From Winogradskya humida (lineage in GTDB: Bacteria > Actinomycetota > Actinomycetes > Mycobacteriales > Micromonosporaceae): a stretch of DNA of 64,000 nt. The DNA lies in the NCBI RefSeq assembly GCF_016862215.1, contig NZ_BOMN01000057.1:1-64000 (forward strand), read 5' to 3'. This document shows, one piece after another, positions 1 through 7,374 of the stretch (position 1 is the stretch's first letter; the number at the start of each line of letters is the position of its first letter). Both the position numbers and the translations under genes were made by a program. Below the pieces are notes generated by a model. That model ran no database searches, was not told the DNA's origin, and saw nothing but the letters and a program-made list of their open reading frames with translations.

Positions 1-546
1 GGGGGGGGTCGGCGAATGGCGGGAACCGCGTCGTAGGCCGCAGGTGGGTCGGCGGCGGCGAGACCGTGCTGGAGACCGCGGGCGGGTCGGCTTCACCAGC
101 GCCTAGCGGGGCCGTGCTGAGACGGGCTGTCGCGTGGGTCCCGTTTCTGGAAATTCTTATCTGTCGCTTTGGGGGCCATTCGACTTACAGGGGCAATATG
201 GGCCCAACTCGCAAATGGGTGGCTAGCTCACGGGTGTCAGGCCGATGAGGCGCCGCCGTTGTGGCCTTGAGTCATGAGCCGACGCGCGGAGTCATGAGCG
301 AGGCGCGGAGTCATGAGCTGAGGCGCGGAGTCATGAGCCGAGGCGCGGCACTCGGCGTGCGGTAGGCGTGGGGTAGCCAGTCGGGGCGGCCGGAAGCTGG
401 TCGCCGTGCCGGGTCGCGTCGTGGGTCTCGGCCACGCCCGCATGCGCGTACCTATGGCGGCTTTCTGGGCTGCTTCTCCCGGAAGTGGGCGTCCGCGGCT
501 GGTCCGCCGGCCTGCGCTGGTGGCCTGCGGCGTGGTGGTGGCGGGG
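1..546. other. Left-edge region without a confident gene
   Basis: No reading frame in this stretch resembles a known family. A 60-codon frame at 66-248 has no visible ribosome binding site and ends in an arbitrary-looking sequence. Bases 140-215 are less GC-rich than the surroundings and could hold a promoter, but no convincing -35/-10 pair was found. A four-copy tandem repeat lies at 269-347. From about 350 to 546 the sequence is GC-rich and lies downstream of the small minus-strand gene ending at 547. Confidence 0.5.
269..347. repeat. Tandem repeat, four 19-20 bp units
   Basis: Four consecutive units of the form GAGTCATGAGCCGAGGCGCG are visible at 269-288, 289-307, 308-327 and 328-347. They differ by one substitution or a one-base length change. 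Each unit carries the palindrome TCATGA. The repeats are directly adjacent with no spacers, so this is not a CRISPR array. It lies outside any confident gene, and its function is unknown. Confidence 0.8.
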
Positions 547-882
547 TCAGGTGTCCTCGGGTTTTTCCAGGTCTCGTTCCCACTGGGCGAGGAGTTCGCG
601 GTCGCGGCGGGATTGTTCGGTGTCGACCTGGCGGAGGAAGTCGGGGTCGTCGTCGGGGGAGGACGGTGCCGGTTTGGGGCGGCGGACTGTTTCTGTGGGG
701 GCGGGGAGGGGGCGGCCCCAGAGGTAGTAGGCGATCGGGCCTAGGAGGGGGATGAGGAGGATTACCAGAACCCATAGGGCGCGCGGCAGGTTGCGGACTC
801 GGTCGGCTGACAAGGAGCCGATGAGGGCGAGTACCAGGAGGACTAGTTGCACCGCCGCCAGGAAGACGAACATCCGGACCAT
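547..882 (-). CDS. Small membrane protein, phospholipase D N-terminal-like (PLDc_N)
   Basis: This 111-residue protein has two hydrophobic segments, at about residues 3-24 and 36-54. The second contains the LLGPIAYYLWGR signature of the PLDc_N family, which is also found at the N-terminus of cardiolipin synthases. The C-terminal half is hydrophilic and charged (a run of Asp, then Glu/Arg-rich helix) and probably cytoplasmic. No catalytic HKD motif is present, so it is not itself a phospholipase. It is a stand-alone inner-membrane protein of unknown role. The next minus-strand gene ends 38 bases upstream of its start, so co-transcription is possible. Confidence 0.75.
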   Translation of the reverse strand: MVRMFVFLAAVQLVLLVLALIGSLSADRVRNLPRALWVLVILLIPLLGPIAYYLWGRPLPAPTETVRRPKPAPSSPDDDPDFLRQVDTEQSRRDRELLAQWERDLEKPEDT

Positions 883-920
883 GAGGCAATGATGACGCGC
901 GTCTTGCCGTTCGGCGACGA

Positions 921-1280
921 TCAGAGCGTGACAAGCGCCGCGCCGAGGGCGGCGAGGAGCACGGTGGTGAGTGCGTAGACGCTCACCGTGCGTCGGCCGG
1001 GGTGGGGTGGCCAGGTGCTGAGGCCTCGGGTGCGGCGGTAGGCGAGGGCTACCAGCAGGGTCCAGGCGGCCATGGTTGTTGCCGCTATGACGATGGTCGC
1101 TGGGGTGGCGTCCGGGGCGAATGCGGGGCGGACGCTCAGCAGGGCCACCGCTGTCGCTGAGAGACCGGTTCGGCGCCAGGCCAGTCTTGTGCGTTCCGCC
1201 GAGGCGCCTGGGTCCCGGGCGCCCGGGACGCGGGCGCCTGGGTCGCGGGCGCCCGGGTCGCGGGCGCCTGGATCGGTCAT
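921..1280 (-). CDS. DUF202-family membrane protein
   Basis: About 119 residues. After a low-complexity N-terminus built of repeated GARDP units comes the DUF202 signature ERTRLAWRRTGLSATAVALL, then two more hydrophobic segments, giving three membrane helices. The family (YidH-like) is of unknown function and is often encoded as adjacent pairs of short genes. Here the start overlaps the stop of the upstream paralogue by four bases (ATGA, 1277-1280), so the two are translationally coupled. That overlap selects this start over a longer open frame that would run through the upstream gene. The N-terminal repeat comes from a 15-bp DNA tandem repeat. Confidence 0.72.
   Translation of the reverse strand: MTDPGARDPGARDPGARVPGARDPGASAERTRLAWRRTGLSATAVALLSVRPAFAPDATPATIVIAATTMAAWTLLVALAYRRTRGLSTWPPHPGRRTVSVYALTTVLLAALGAALVTL
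1204..1276. repeat. 15-bp tandem repeat inside the DUF202 gene
   Basis: Five near-identical 15-bp units (about four full and one partial) of the type GCGCCTGGGTCGCGG run from 1204 to 1276. They encode the GARDP-type repeats at the protein's N-terminus. Because the unit is a multiple of three, copy-number change would alter protein length without shifting frame. The repeat sits between the start codon and the first membrane segment. Confidence 0.75.
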
Positions 1281-1654
1281 GTGACGGCCTTGATGAGGAC
1301 CGCCAGGACCAGGAGGGCGGCGCCCAGGGCCACCAGGAGGGCGAGAATGGCGGGGAAGCGGGATTTGGGGAGGTCTGTGCCCATCCGCATTGCTTTTTCC
1401 GTACGCGCCCAGTGGTCGACTGCTCGGATCGCGACGACTCCGCCCAGCAGGAGCAGGGTCACGGCGATGATTTCGCGTAGGTGGGCGATCGGTAGCGGGG
1501 GCAGGAACTGGGCGCAGGCCAGGCCGCCTGCCAGGAGGGCCAGGGCCGTGCGGATCCAGGCCAGGAAGGTGCGTTCGTTGGCCAGTGAGAAGCGATAGTC
1601 GGGCTTCTCTCCGGCCATCGGGGTCTTCTGCGGGTTGAACCACTGGTCAAGCAC
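1277..1654 (-). CDS. DUF202/YidH-family membrane protein
   Basis: The core reads PDYRFSLANERTFLAWIRT followed by ALALLAGG, the typical start of YidH-like DUF202 proteins, with three hydrophobic segments in total. The start is uncertain. An in-frame ATG at 1618 lies just before the motif. A GTG at 1654 adds the segment containing WFNP, a kind of leader also seen in actinobacterial members, and was chosen. The open frame continues to 1804, but that extension looks non-coding. The gene is the first of a coupled minus-strand pair and is divergent from etfBA, with about 250 bases between them. Confidence 0.68.
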   Translation of the reverse strand: MLDQWFNPQKTPMAGEKPDYRFSLANERTFLAWIRTALALLAGGLACAQFLPPLPIAHLREIIAVTLLLLGGVVAIRAVDHWARTEKAMRMGTDLPKSRFPAILALLVALGAALLVLAVLIKAVT

Positions 1655-1901
1655 GTGTCGATTATTGACCGTGCAGGTCAAGAAGGCCGAGCGGGACGTG
1701 GTGTGACGGGCGCTGTATGCGGTGGGGGAGTATGGATCTGGCCGGGTTCGGGGGCGGTGGGCGAGCGGGTGAGGTGAGTCACTCCTGGTCGCGGGAGACT
1801 GCATTAGCTACCCGTGGGTAACATCTGGTAGGAAACGCGAAACCCGGCTGCAGGCGTGCGTCTAACACATAGGCCATATTCAGGAGGGTCGTCGAAGCGC
1901 G

Positions 1902-2681
1902 ATGAACATCGTCGTACTGGTCAAGCAGGTGCCCGACTCCGGTGCTGAGCGCACCCTGAGCGCGAGCGACAACACCGTCGAGCGTGGCTCGGCTAACAAC
2001 GTCATCAACGAGATGGACGAATACGCCATCGAGGAAGCGCTGAAGATCAAAGAGGCGCACGGTGGCGAGGTGACCGTGCTGACGATGGGTCCCGAGCGCG
2101 CCACCGAGTCGATCCGTAAGGCTCTTTCGATGGGCCCGGACAAGGCTGTGCACGTGCAGGACGACGCGCTGCACGGGTCCTGTGCCGTGGCCACCTCCAA
2201 GGTGCTGGCCACCGCGCTGGGCACGCTCAACGCCGACCTGATCATCTGCGGCGCCGAGTCGACCGACGGCCGGGTGCAGGTCATGCCGCACATGATCGCT
2301 GAGCGGCTGGGCATCGCCGCGCTGACCGGTGCGCGCAAGCTCACCGTGGACGGCGCGCAGCTGACCGCCGAGCGGCAGACCGACGAGGGCTACGAGGTCG
2401 TCACCGCGGCCACGCCGGCCGTCGTCAGCGTCTGGGACACGATCAACGAGCCGCGCTACCCCTCCTTCAAGGGGATCATGGCCGCGAAGAAGAAGCCCGT
2501 GCAGACCCTGTCGCTCGCCGACCTGGGTGTGGCGGCCGACGAGGTCGGCGCCGCGGGAGCGACGTCCGCCGTGGTCGAGTTCGCCAAGCGGCCGGTGCGC
2601 ACTGCCGGCACCAAGGTCGTCGATGAGGGCGAGGGCGGCGTTCAGCTCGTCCAGTACCTCGTCACCGAGAAGTTCGTCTGA
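1902..2681 (+). CDS. etfB: Electron transfer flavoprotein, beta subunit
   Basis: The 259-residue protein starts MNIVVLVKQVPDSGAERTL and has the usual EtfB length and fold signatures, including NEMDEYAIEEALKIKE and the adenine-nucleotide-binding stretch around VLTMGP. EtfB pairs with EtfA to carry electrons from acyl-CoA and other dehydrogenases to the respiratory chain; the beta subunit binds AMP. An AGGAGG sequence at 1882-1887 lies 14 bases before the ATG, somewhat far but the best visible site. etfA follows after 19 bases, forming a two-gene operon that ends at the hairpin at 3707. Confidence 0.95.
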   Translation: MNIVVLVKQVPDSGAERTLSASDNTVERGSANNVINEMDEYAIEEALKIKEAHGGEVTVLTMGPERATESIRKALSMGPDKAVHVQDDALHGSCAVATSKVLATALGTLNADLIICGAESTDGRVQVMPHMIAERLGIAALTGARKLTVDGAQLTAERQTDEGYEVVTAATPAVVSVWDTINEPRYPSFKGIMAAKKKPVQTLSLADLGVAADEVGAAGATSAVVEFAKRPVRTAGTKVVDEGEGGVQLVQYLVTEKFV

Positions 2682-2700
2682 GCGGGGAGTGGGGACAGCA

Positions 2701-3660
2701 ATGGCTGAAGTACTGGTCGTCGTCGAGGCCTCGCAGGCTGCCGGCGTCAAGAAGGTCACGCTCGAGATGCTGACGATCGCCCGTGGTCTGGGCGAGGTGT
2801 CGGCCGTCGTGCTCGGTGGCGAGGGCGCTGCTGCGCAGTTCGCCGAGAAGCTCGGTGAGTACGGCGCCACCAAGATCTACGCGGGTGAGGGCGAGGAGGT
2901 CGACGGTTACCTCGTGGCTCCGAAGGCCACCGCCGTCGCCGAGCTGGTCAAGCTGGTCCAGCCCGCCGCCGTGCTGATCGCCTCCAGCCAGGAGGGCAAG
3001 GAGATCGCCGGCCGGCTCGCCGTCAAGCTGGACAACGGGCTGCTCACCGACGCGGTCGAGGTGGCCGCCGACGGCACCGCCACCCAGGTCGTCTTCGCGG
3101 GTGCCGCGATCGTCAAGTCCAAGGTCACCAAGGGCCTGCCGATCGTCACCATCCGGCCCAACTCGATCACCCCGGAGCCGGCCCCGGCCAGCCCGACCGT
3201 CGAGCAGCTGACGGTGGTGGCGACCGACGCGGACAAGCTCACCAAGGTTGTCGAGCGGGTCGCCGAGCAGAAGGGCTCGCGCCCCGAGCTCACCGAGGCG
3301 TCGATCGTCGTCTCCGGCGGTCGTGGTGTGGCCAGTGCCGACAACTTCAAGGTGGTCGAGGAGATCGCCGACCTGCTCGGCGGCGCCGTGGGTGCGTCCC
3401 GTGCGGCAGTCGACTCGGGCTACTACCCCCACCAGTTCCAGGTGGGCCAGACCGGTAAGACGGTCTCCCCGCAGCTCTACCTGGCGATCGGCATCTCCGG
3501 CGCGATCCAGCACCGCGCGGGCATGCAGACCTCGAAGACGATCGTCGCGGTCAACAAGGACGCGGAAGCCCCGATCTTCGAGCTCGCGGACTACGGCGTG
3601 GTCGGCGACCTCAACAAGGTCGTCCCCCAGGCCGCCGAAGAGATCCGCAAGCGCAAGTAA
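2701..3660 (+). CDS. etfA: Electron transfer flavoprotein, alpha subunit
   Basis: A 319-residue protein starting MAEVLVVVEASQAAGVKK. The C-terminal FAD-binding domain is clear, with SGGRGVASADNF, GYYPHQFQVGQTGKTVSP, the IGISGAIQH stretch and the terminal NKDAEAPIFELADYGVVGDL. These are the family's FAD-contact segments. The ATG at 2701 follows a GGGGAGTGGGGACAGCA leader. A longer open frame upstream overlaps etfB and is rejected. The last codons and stop are duplicated immediately downstream, but the duplicate lies after the functional stop and does not alter the protein. Confidence 0.95.
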   Translation: MAEVLVVVEASQAAGVKKVTLEMLTIARGLGEVSAVVLGGEGAAAQFAEKLGEYGATKIYAGEGEEVDGYLVAPKATAVAELVKLVQPAAVLIASSQEGKEIAGRLAVKLDNGLLTDAVEVAADGTATQVVFAGAAIVKSKVTKGLPIVTIRPNSITPEPAPASPTVEQLTVVATDADKLTKVVERVAEQKGSRPELTEASIVVSGGRGVASADNFKVVEEIADLLGGAVGASRAAVDSGYYPHQFQVGQTGKTVSPQLYLAIGISGAIQHRAGMQTSKTIVAVNKDAEAPIFELADYGVVGDLNKVVPQAAEEIRKRK

Positions 3661-3684
3661 CAAGATCCGCAAGCGCAATTAACA
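3641..3684. repeat. Tandem duplication of the etfA 3' end
   Basis: The 22 bases at 3641-3662, which encode the final residues and stop of etfA, are repeated at 3663-3684 with a single mismatch (AAGTAACA versus AATTAACA). The second copy is non-coding. This looks like a recent slippage or unequal-exchange event. Confidence 0.85.
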
Positions 3685-3706
3685 CAGTGACGTTGAGCAC
3701 CACCTG

Positions 3707-3736
3707 AACGGCCCGGCCCTGTGCCGGGCCGTTTGG
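3707..3736 (+). terminator. Terminator of etfBA
   Basis: An 11-bp perfect stem, AACGGCCCGGC (3707-3717) pairing with GCCGGGCCGTT (3723-3733), encloses the loop CCTGT and is followed by a short T-containing run. It lies 47 bases after the etfA stop and is a good intrinsic terminator candidate. Confidence 0.75.
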
Positions 3737-4019
3737 TTCCTGGTCGGTGTTCTTCCGGGTCGGGCAATTGATCTTTTGTGGTGAGCCCGGCCATTTGTGC
3801 AGCTGGCAGGGGGTGTGCGGCCGTTTTGGCGCCGCCAGGCGCCTGGTCGTGCGGCCCCGGTCTCTCGCGGGAGGAGCGGTCCGGACCACGACGGACCCGA
3901 GTCAGCACGATTTTGACCTTCGATGTTCCGGCCGCCGGGATGAGTTTGATCTCCGTGGTTCTTCCCGGGAGGCGGACGGGGCGCGTTGGTTGACGCCTCA
4001 AGGCATAAGCTCTGAGGCG

Positions 4020-5198
4020 ATGGCTTACCTGGATCACGCGGCGACCACGCCGATGCTTCCCGAGTCGCTCGATGCCTATGTGGCGGCGGCGCGGGAGATC
4101 GGCAATCCGTCGTCCCTGCACGCAGCCGGCCGGCATGCCCGCCGGCTGGTCGAGGAGTCCCGCGAGCGGATCGCCGCGGTGCTCGGAGCGCGGCCCTCCG
4201 AGGTGATCTTCACCAGCGGCGGCACCGAGAGCGACAATCTGGCTACCAAGGGTGTTTTCTTTGCCCGCAGGGATGCCGATTCCCGGCGGGACCGCGTCGT
4301 GGCCTCGGCCGTCGAGCATCACGCCGTGCTCGATTCGGTCGACTGGCTGGCCGCGCACGAGTCCGCCGTCGCCGACTGGCTCCCCGTCGACGCTGCCTGC
4401 CGGGTCGACCCCGCGGCGCTCGCGGCGCTGATCGACGAGCACGGCGACGAGCTCACCGTGATCAGCGTGCAGTGGGCCAACAACGAGGTCGGCACCGTGC
4501 AGCCGATCGCCGAGCTCGCGGCGCTGGCAGCCCGGGCAGGCATCCCGTTCCACACCGACGCCGTGCAGGCGGTCGGGCAGGTTCCGGTCGACTTCGCCGC
4601 CAGCGGTGCGTCCGCCCTCACGGTCACCGGTCACAAGCTGGGCGGCCCGGTCGGGGTCGGTGCCCTGCTGCTGGGCCGGGATGTGGGCGCCACGCCGCTG
4701 CTGCACGGTGGCGGCCAGGAGCGTGACGTGCGGTCCGGCACCCTGGACACCCCGGGTGTGGTGGCTTTCGCGGTGGCTGTCGAGGCCGCGGTCAAAACCC
4801 AGCCGGAATATTCGGCGCGGGTCAGCGACCTTCGCGACGGCCTCGTGGCCCGGGTCCGTGCGGCGATCCCCGACGCCATCTACAACGGTGACCCGGTGCA
4901 CCGGCTGCCGGGCAACGCCCACTTCTCCTTCCCCGGGTGCGAGGGTGACGCGCTGCTGCTGCTCCTCGATGCTCAGGGGATCGCCTGCTCAACGGGGTCG
5001 GCGTGCTCGGCGGGCGTGGCCCAGCCGTCGCACGTGCTGGTCGCGATGGGCGCCGACGCCGACCGGGCGCGGTCGTCGCTGCGGTTCACGCTCGGGCACA
5101 CCTCGACCGGGGCCGAGATCGACGCGCTGATGGCCGCGCTGCCCGGTGCGGTCGAGCGGGCCCGTCGCGCCACCGCGTGGAAGACACCCAGGGGATAG
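4020..5198 (+). CDS. Cysteine desulfurase (NifS/IscS class)
   Basis: A 392-residue PLP enzyme starting MAYLDHAATTPMLPESLDAY. The PLP lysine is in TGHKLGGPVG, the substrate-side region is FTSGGTESDN, the cofactor-histidine stretch is SAVEHHAVL, and the persulfide cysteine lies in ACSTGSACSAG. It removes sulfur from L-cysteine as an enzyme-bound persulfide for thio-cofactor, Fe-S or tRNA modification. It sits nine bases before mnmA, the tRNA 2-thiouridylase, so sulfur supply for tRNA thiolation is the likely role. The open frame extends upstream to 3747, but family length and the conserved N-terminus select the ATG at 4020. Confidence 0.93.
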   Translation: MAYLDHAATTPMLPESLDAYVAAAREIGNPSSLHAAGRHARRLVEESRERIAAVLGARPSEVIFTSGGTESDNLATKGVFFARRDADSRRDRVVASAVEHHAVLDSVDWLAAHESAVADWLPVDAACRVDPAALAALIDEHGDELTVISVQWANNEVGTVQPIAELAALAARAGIPFHTDAVQAVGQVPVDFAASGASALTVTGHKLGGPVGVGALLLGRDVGATPLLHGGGQERDVRSGTLDTPGVVAFAVAVEAAVKTQPEYSARVSDLRDGLVARVRAAIPDAIYNGDPVHRLPGNAHFSFPGCEGDALLLLLDAQGIACSTGSACSAGVAQPSHVLVAMGADADRARSSLRFTLGHTSTGAEIDALMAALPGAVERARRATAWKTPRG

Positions 5199-5207
5199 GC
5201 TTTTATC

Positions 5208-6323
5208 GTGCGAGTGCTTGCAGCTATGTCCGGTGGGGTCGACTCCGCCGTTGCCGCCGCGCGCGCCCGGGAGGCCGGTCACGATGTGACCGGCGTGCAC
5301 TTGGCGCTGTCGCGAAACCCTCAGACCTTCCGGACCGGTGCGCGAGGGTGCTGCACCCTGGAAGATTCCCGTGACGCCCGCCGCGCCGCCGATGTGATCG
5401 GCATCCCGTTCTACGTGTGGGACATGGCCGAGCAGTTCCACGAGAGCGTCGTCGACGACTTCGTCAGCGAATACGCCGCCGGCCGCACCCCCAACCCGTG
5501 CCTGCGCTGCAACGAGAAGATCAAGTTCGAGGCGGTGCTGGACCGCGCGATCGCGCTCGGCTTCGACGCCGTCGTCACCGGTCACCACGCGCGGCTCGGC
5601 GCCGACGGGCTGCTGCGGCGCAGCGTCGACATCGCCAAGGATCAGTCCTACGTGCTCGCCGTGCTGACCCGCGAGAAGCTCGACCGGGCCATGTTCCCGC
5701 TCGGCGACTCGACGAAGACCCAGGTCCGCGAGGAGGCCGCCGCCCGCGGGCTGGCCGTCGCCGACAAGCCCGACTCGCACGACATCTGTTTCATCGCCGA
5801 CGGTGACACCAAGGGCTTCCTCGCCGGCCGCCTCGGCGAGTCCCCCGGGGACATCGTCGACGGCCGCACCGGCACCGTCCTCGGGCAGCACGACGGCGCC
5901 TACGCCTACACGATCGGTCAGCGCAAGGGCCTCGACCTGCGGGTTCCCGCCCCGGACGGCAAGCCCCGCTACGTGCTGTCGATCACGCCGGTGACCAACA
6001 CCGTCACGGTCGGCCCGCGCGAGGACCTCGCCGTCGACACGGTGACCGCCGACCGGCCGATCTGGCACGGCTCGTCCACACCGGTCGAGTGTGAGGTGCA
6101 GCTGCGCGCGCACGGCGAGGTCGTGACGGCCGACGTGACAGTGGACAGCGACGGGCTCACCGCCCGGCTGCACAGCCCGGCTCGCGGGGTCGCCGCCGGC
6201 CAGGCGATCGTGGCCTACCGGCCCGACCCGGCCGGCGACATCGTGCTGGGCTCGGCGACCATCACCGCCGGGTCCCGCGCCGCCGAAACCGTGGCCGCCG
6301 AAACCGTGGCCGCGGGTGTCTGA
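5208..6323 (+). CDS. mnmA: tRNA-specific 2-thiouridylase
   Basis: A 371-residue protein with GTG start. It has the PP-loop AMSGGVDSAVAA near the N-terminus, the region TPNPCLRCNEKIKF with the first catalytic cysteine, the KPDSHDICFI stretch with the second cysteine, and a C-terminal beta-barrel typical of MnmA. It adenylates the 2-position of uridine 34 in tRNA Lys/Glu/Gln and transfers sulfur received from the cysteine desulfurase encoded immediately upstream. The last codons carry a small in-frame duplication (AAETVAAETVA). Its stop overlaps the start of the next gene by eight bases, implying translational coupling. Confidence 0.95.
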   Translation: MRVLAAMSGGVDSAVAAARAREAGHDVTGVHLALSRNPQTFRTGARGCCTLEDSRDARRAADVIGIPFYVWDMAEQFHESVVDDFVSEYAAGRTPNPCLRCNEKIKFEAVLDRAIALGFDAVVTGHHARLGADGLLRRSVDIAKDQSYVLAVLTREKLDRAMFPLGDSTKTQVREEAAARGLAVADKPDSHDICFIADGDTKGFLAGRLGESPGDIVDGRTGTVLGQHDGAYAYTIGQRKGLDLRVPAPDGKPRYVLSITPVTNTVTVGPREDLAVDTVTADRPIWHGSSTPVECEVQLRAHGEVVTADVTVDSDGLTARLHSPARGVAAGQAIVAYRPDPAGDIVLGSATITAGSRAAETVAAETVAAGV

Positions 6324-7314
6324 CTTCCCCTGGTCACCCGGTTCCGCCACCGGGATCGGTTCGCTGCCCGGCACCGATGTCGACGAGGCTCAGCGGCTGA
6401 TCTTCGGTGAGCTGCCGGCGCTGCCGCACCTCGCCGAGCTCCCGGCCCGTGGGCCCGGAGCCGATATGATCGGGCGCAGCGCGGGGTTCCTGGCGGACCT
6501 CCCGGTGCAGGTCTACGCGGGCCGCTGGCAGATCGCGCCCCGCCCCGGCAAGGACCTGCGCCGCACGGCCGACCTGCTCGAACGGGACCTCGACCAGCTC
6601 ACCGAGCAGGGCGAGAAATACGCCGGAACGGTCAAGATCCAGTCGGCCGGGCCGTGGACGCTCGCGTCGAGCCTGGAGCTGCCGATCGGCGGCCTCATGC
6701 TGCGCGACCCCGGGGCTGTCCGCGACCTCACCGGGTCGCTCGCCGAGGGGCTGCGCCGGCACGTGCTCGACGTGCAGAAACGGCTGCCCCGCGCACAGGT
6801 CCTGCTCCAGCTCGACGAGCCGTCACTGTCCACGGTCATCGCGGGGCACGTGCCGACCGAGAGCGGGTTCAGCGTCTACAAGGCCGTCGACGGGCCCGAC
6901 GCAGCGACCGGGCTGCGGACGGTGGTCGAGGCGGTGGGTGTGCCGGTGGTGGTGCACAGCTGCGCTCCGGGCGTACCCATGCAGGTCATCAGGGATTCCG
7001 GAGCCGCAGCCGTCGCGCTCGACCTCTCGCTTCTCAAAGATCTCGACCCGCTGGGTGAGGCTCTGGAAGCCGGTCTCGGCCTTTTCGCCGGTGCCGTGCG
7101 GAGCCTGCCCGTCCCGGGGGCCAAGCCGCCCACGTCGGCACAGATCGCCGAGCGGGTCCGCGCACTGTGGAGCAAACTCAGCTTCCCCGCTGCCCGGTTG
7201 AGCGAGCAGGTGGTGATCACTCCGGCGTGCGGTCTTGCCGGGGCGTCGCCCGCCTACGTGCGCACGGTGCTCAAGGCCTGCCACGACGCGGCCCGGCGGT
7301 TGTCAGAAGTCTAG
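6316..7314 (+). CDS. MetE C-terminal-like methyltransferase (cobalamin-independent methionine synthase family)
   Basis: A 332-residue protein with GTG start overlapping the mnmA stop. It opens SPGSATGIGSLPGTDVDEA and forms a single TIM-barrel-like domain related to the MetE catalytic half. Candidate zinc ligands are His and Cys in VVVHSCAPGV and a Cys in ITPACGLAG. It is far shorter than full MetE (about 750 residues) and lacks the N-terminal half, so it is a family member of uncertain substrate rather than a proven methionine synthase. It is coupled to mnmA and lies just before ligA. Confidence 0.82.
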   Translation: MSDFPWSPGSATGIGSLPGTDVDEAQRLIFGELPALPHLAELPARGPGADMIGRSAGFLADLPVQVYAGRWQIAPRPGKDLRRTADLLERDLDQLTEQGEKYAGTVKIQSAGPWTLASSLELPIGGLMLRDPGAVRDLTGSLAEGLRRHVLDVQKRLPRAQVLLQLDEPSLSTVIAGHVPTESGFSVYKAVDGPDAATGLRTVVEAVGVPVVVHSCAPGVPMQVIRDSGAAAVALDLSLLKDLDPLGEALEAGLGLFAGAVRSLPVPGAKPPTSAQIAERVRALWSKLSFPAARLSEQVVITPACGLAGASPAYVRTVLKACHDAARRLSEV

Positions 7315-7374
7315 GTCTGCGTTTTTGTCAGAGGGGGCGACTAACGTGCCACCTGAAGACAAGACGCGGAGGTC

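Noticed and set aside
66..248. Short frame as a real gene
   Set aside because: No ribosome binding site, no family resemblance and composition unlike the neighbours.
269..347. Possible CRISPR-like array
   Set aside because: Units are directly adjacent with no unique spacers and are too few.
6316..7314. Full methionine synthase MetE
   Set aside because: Only about 332 residues; the N-terminal half of MetE is absent.
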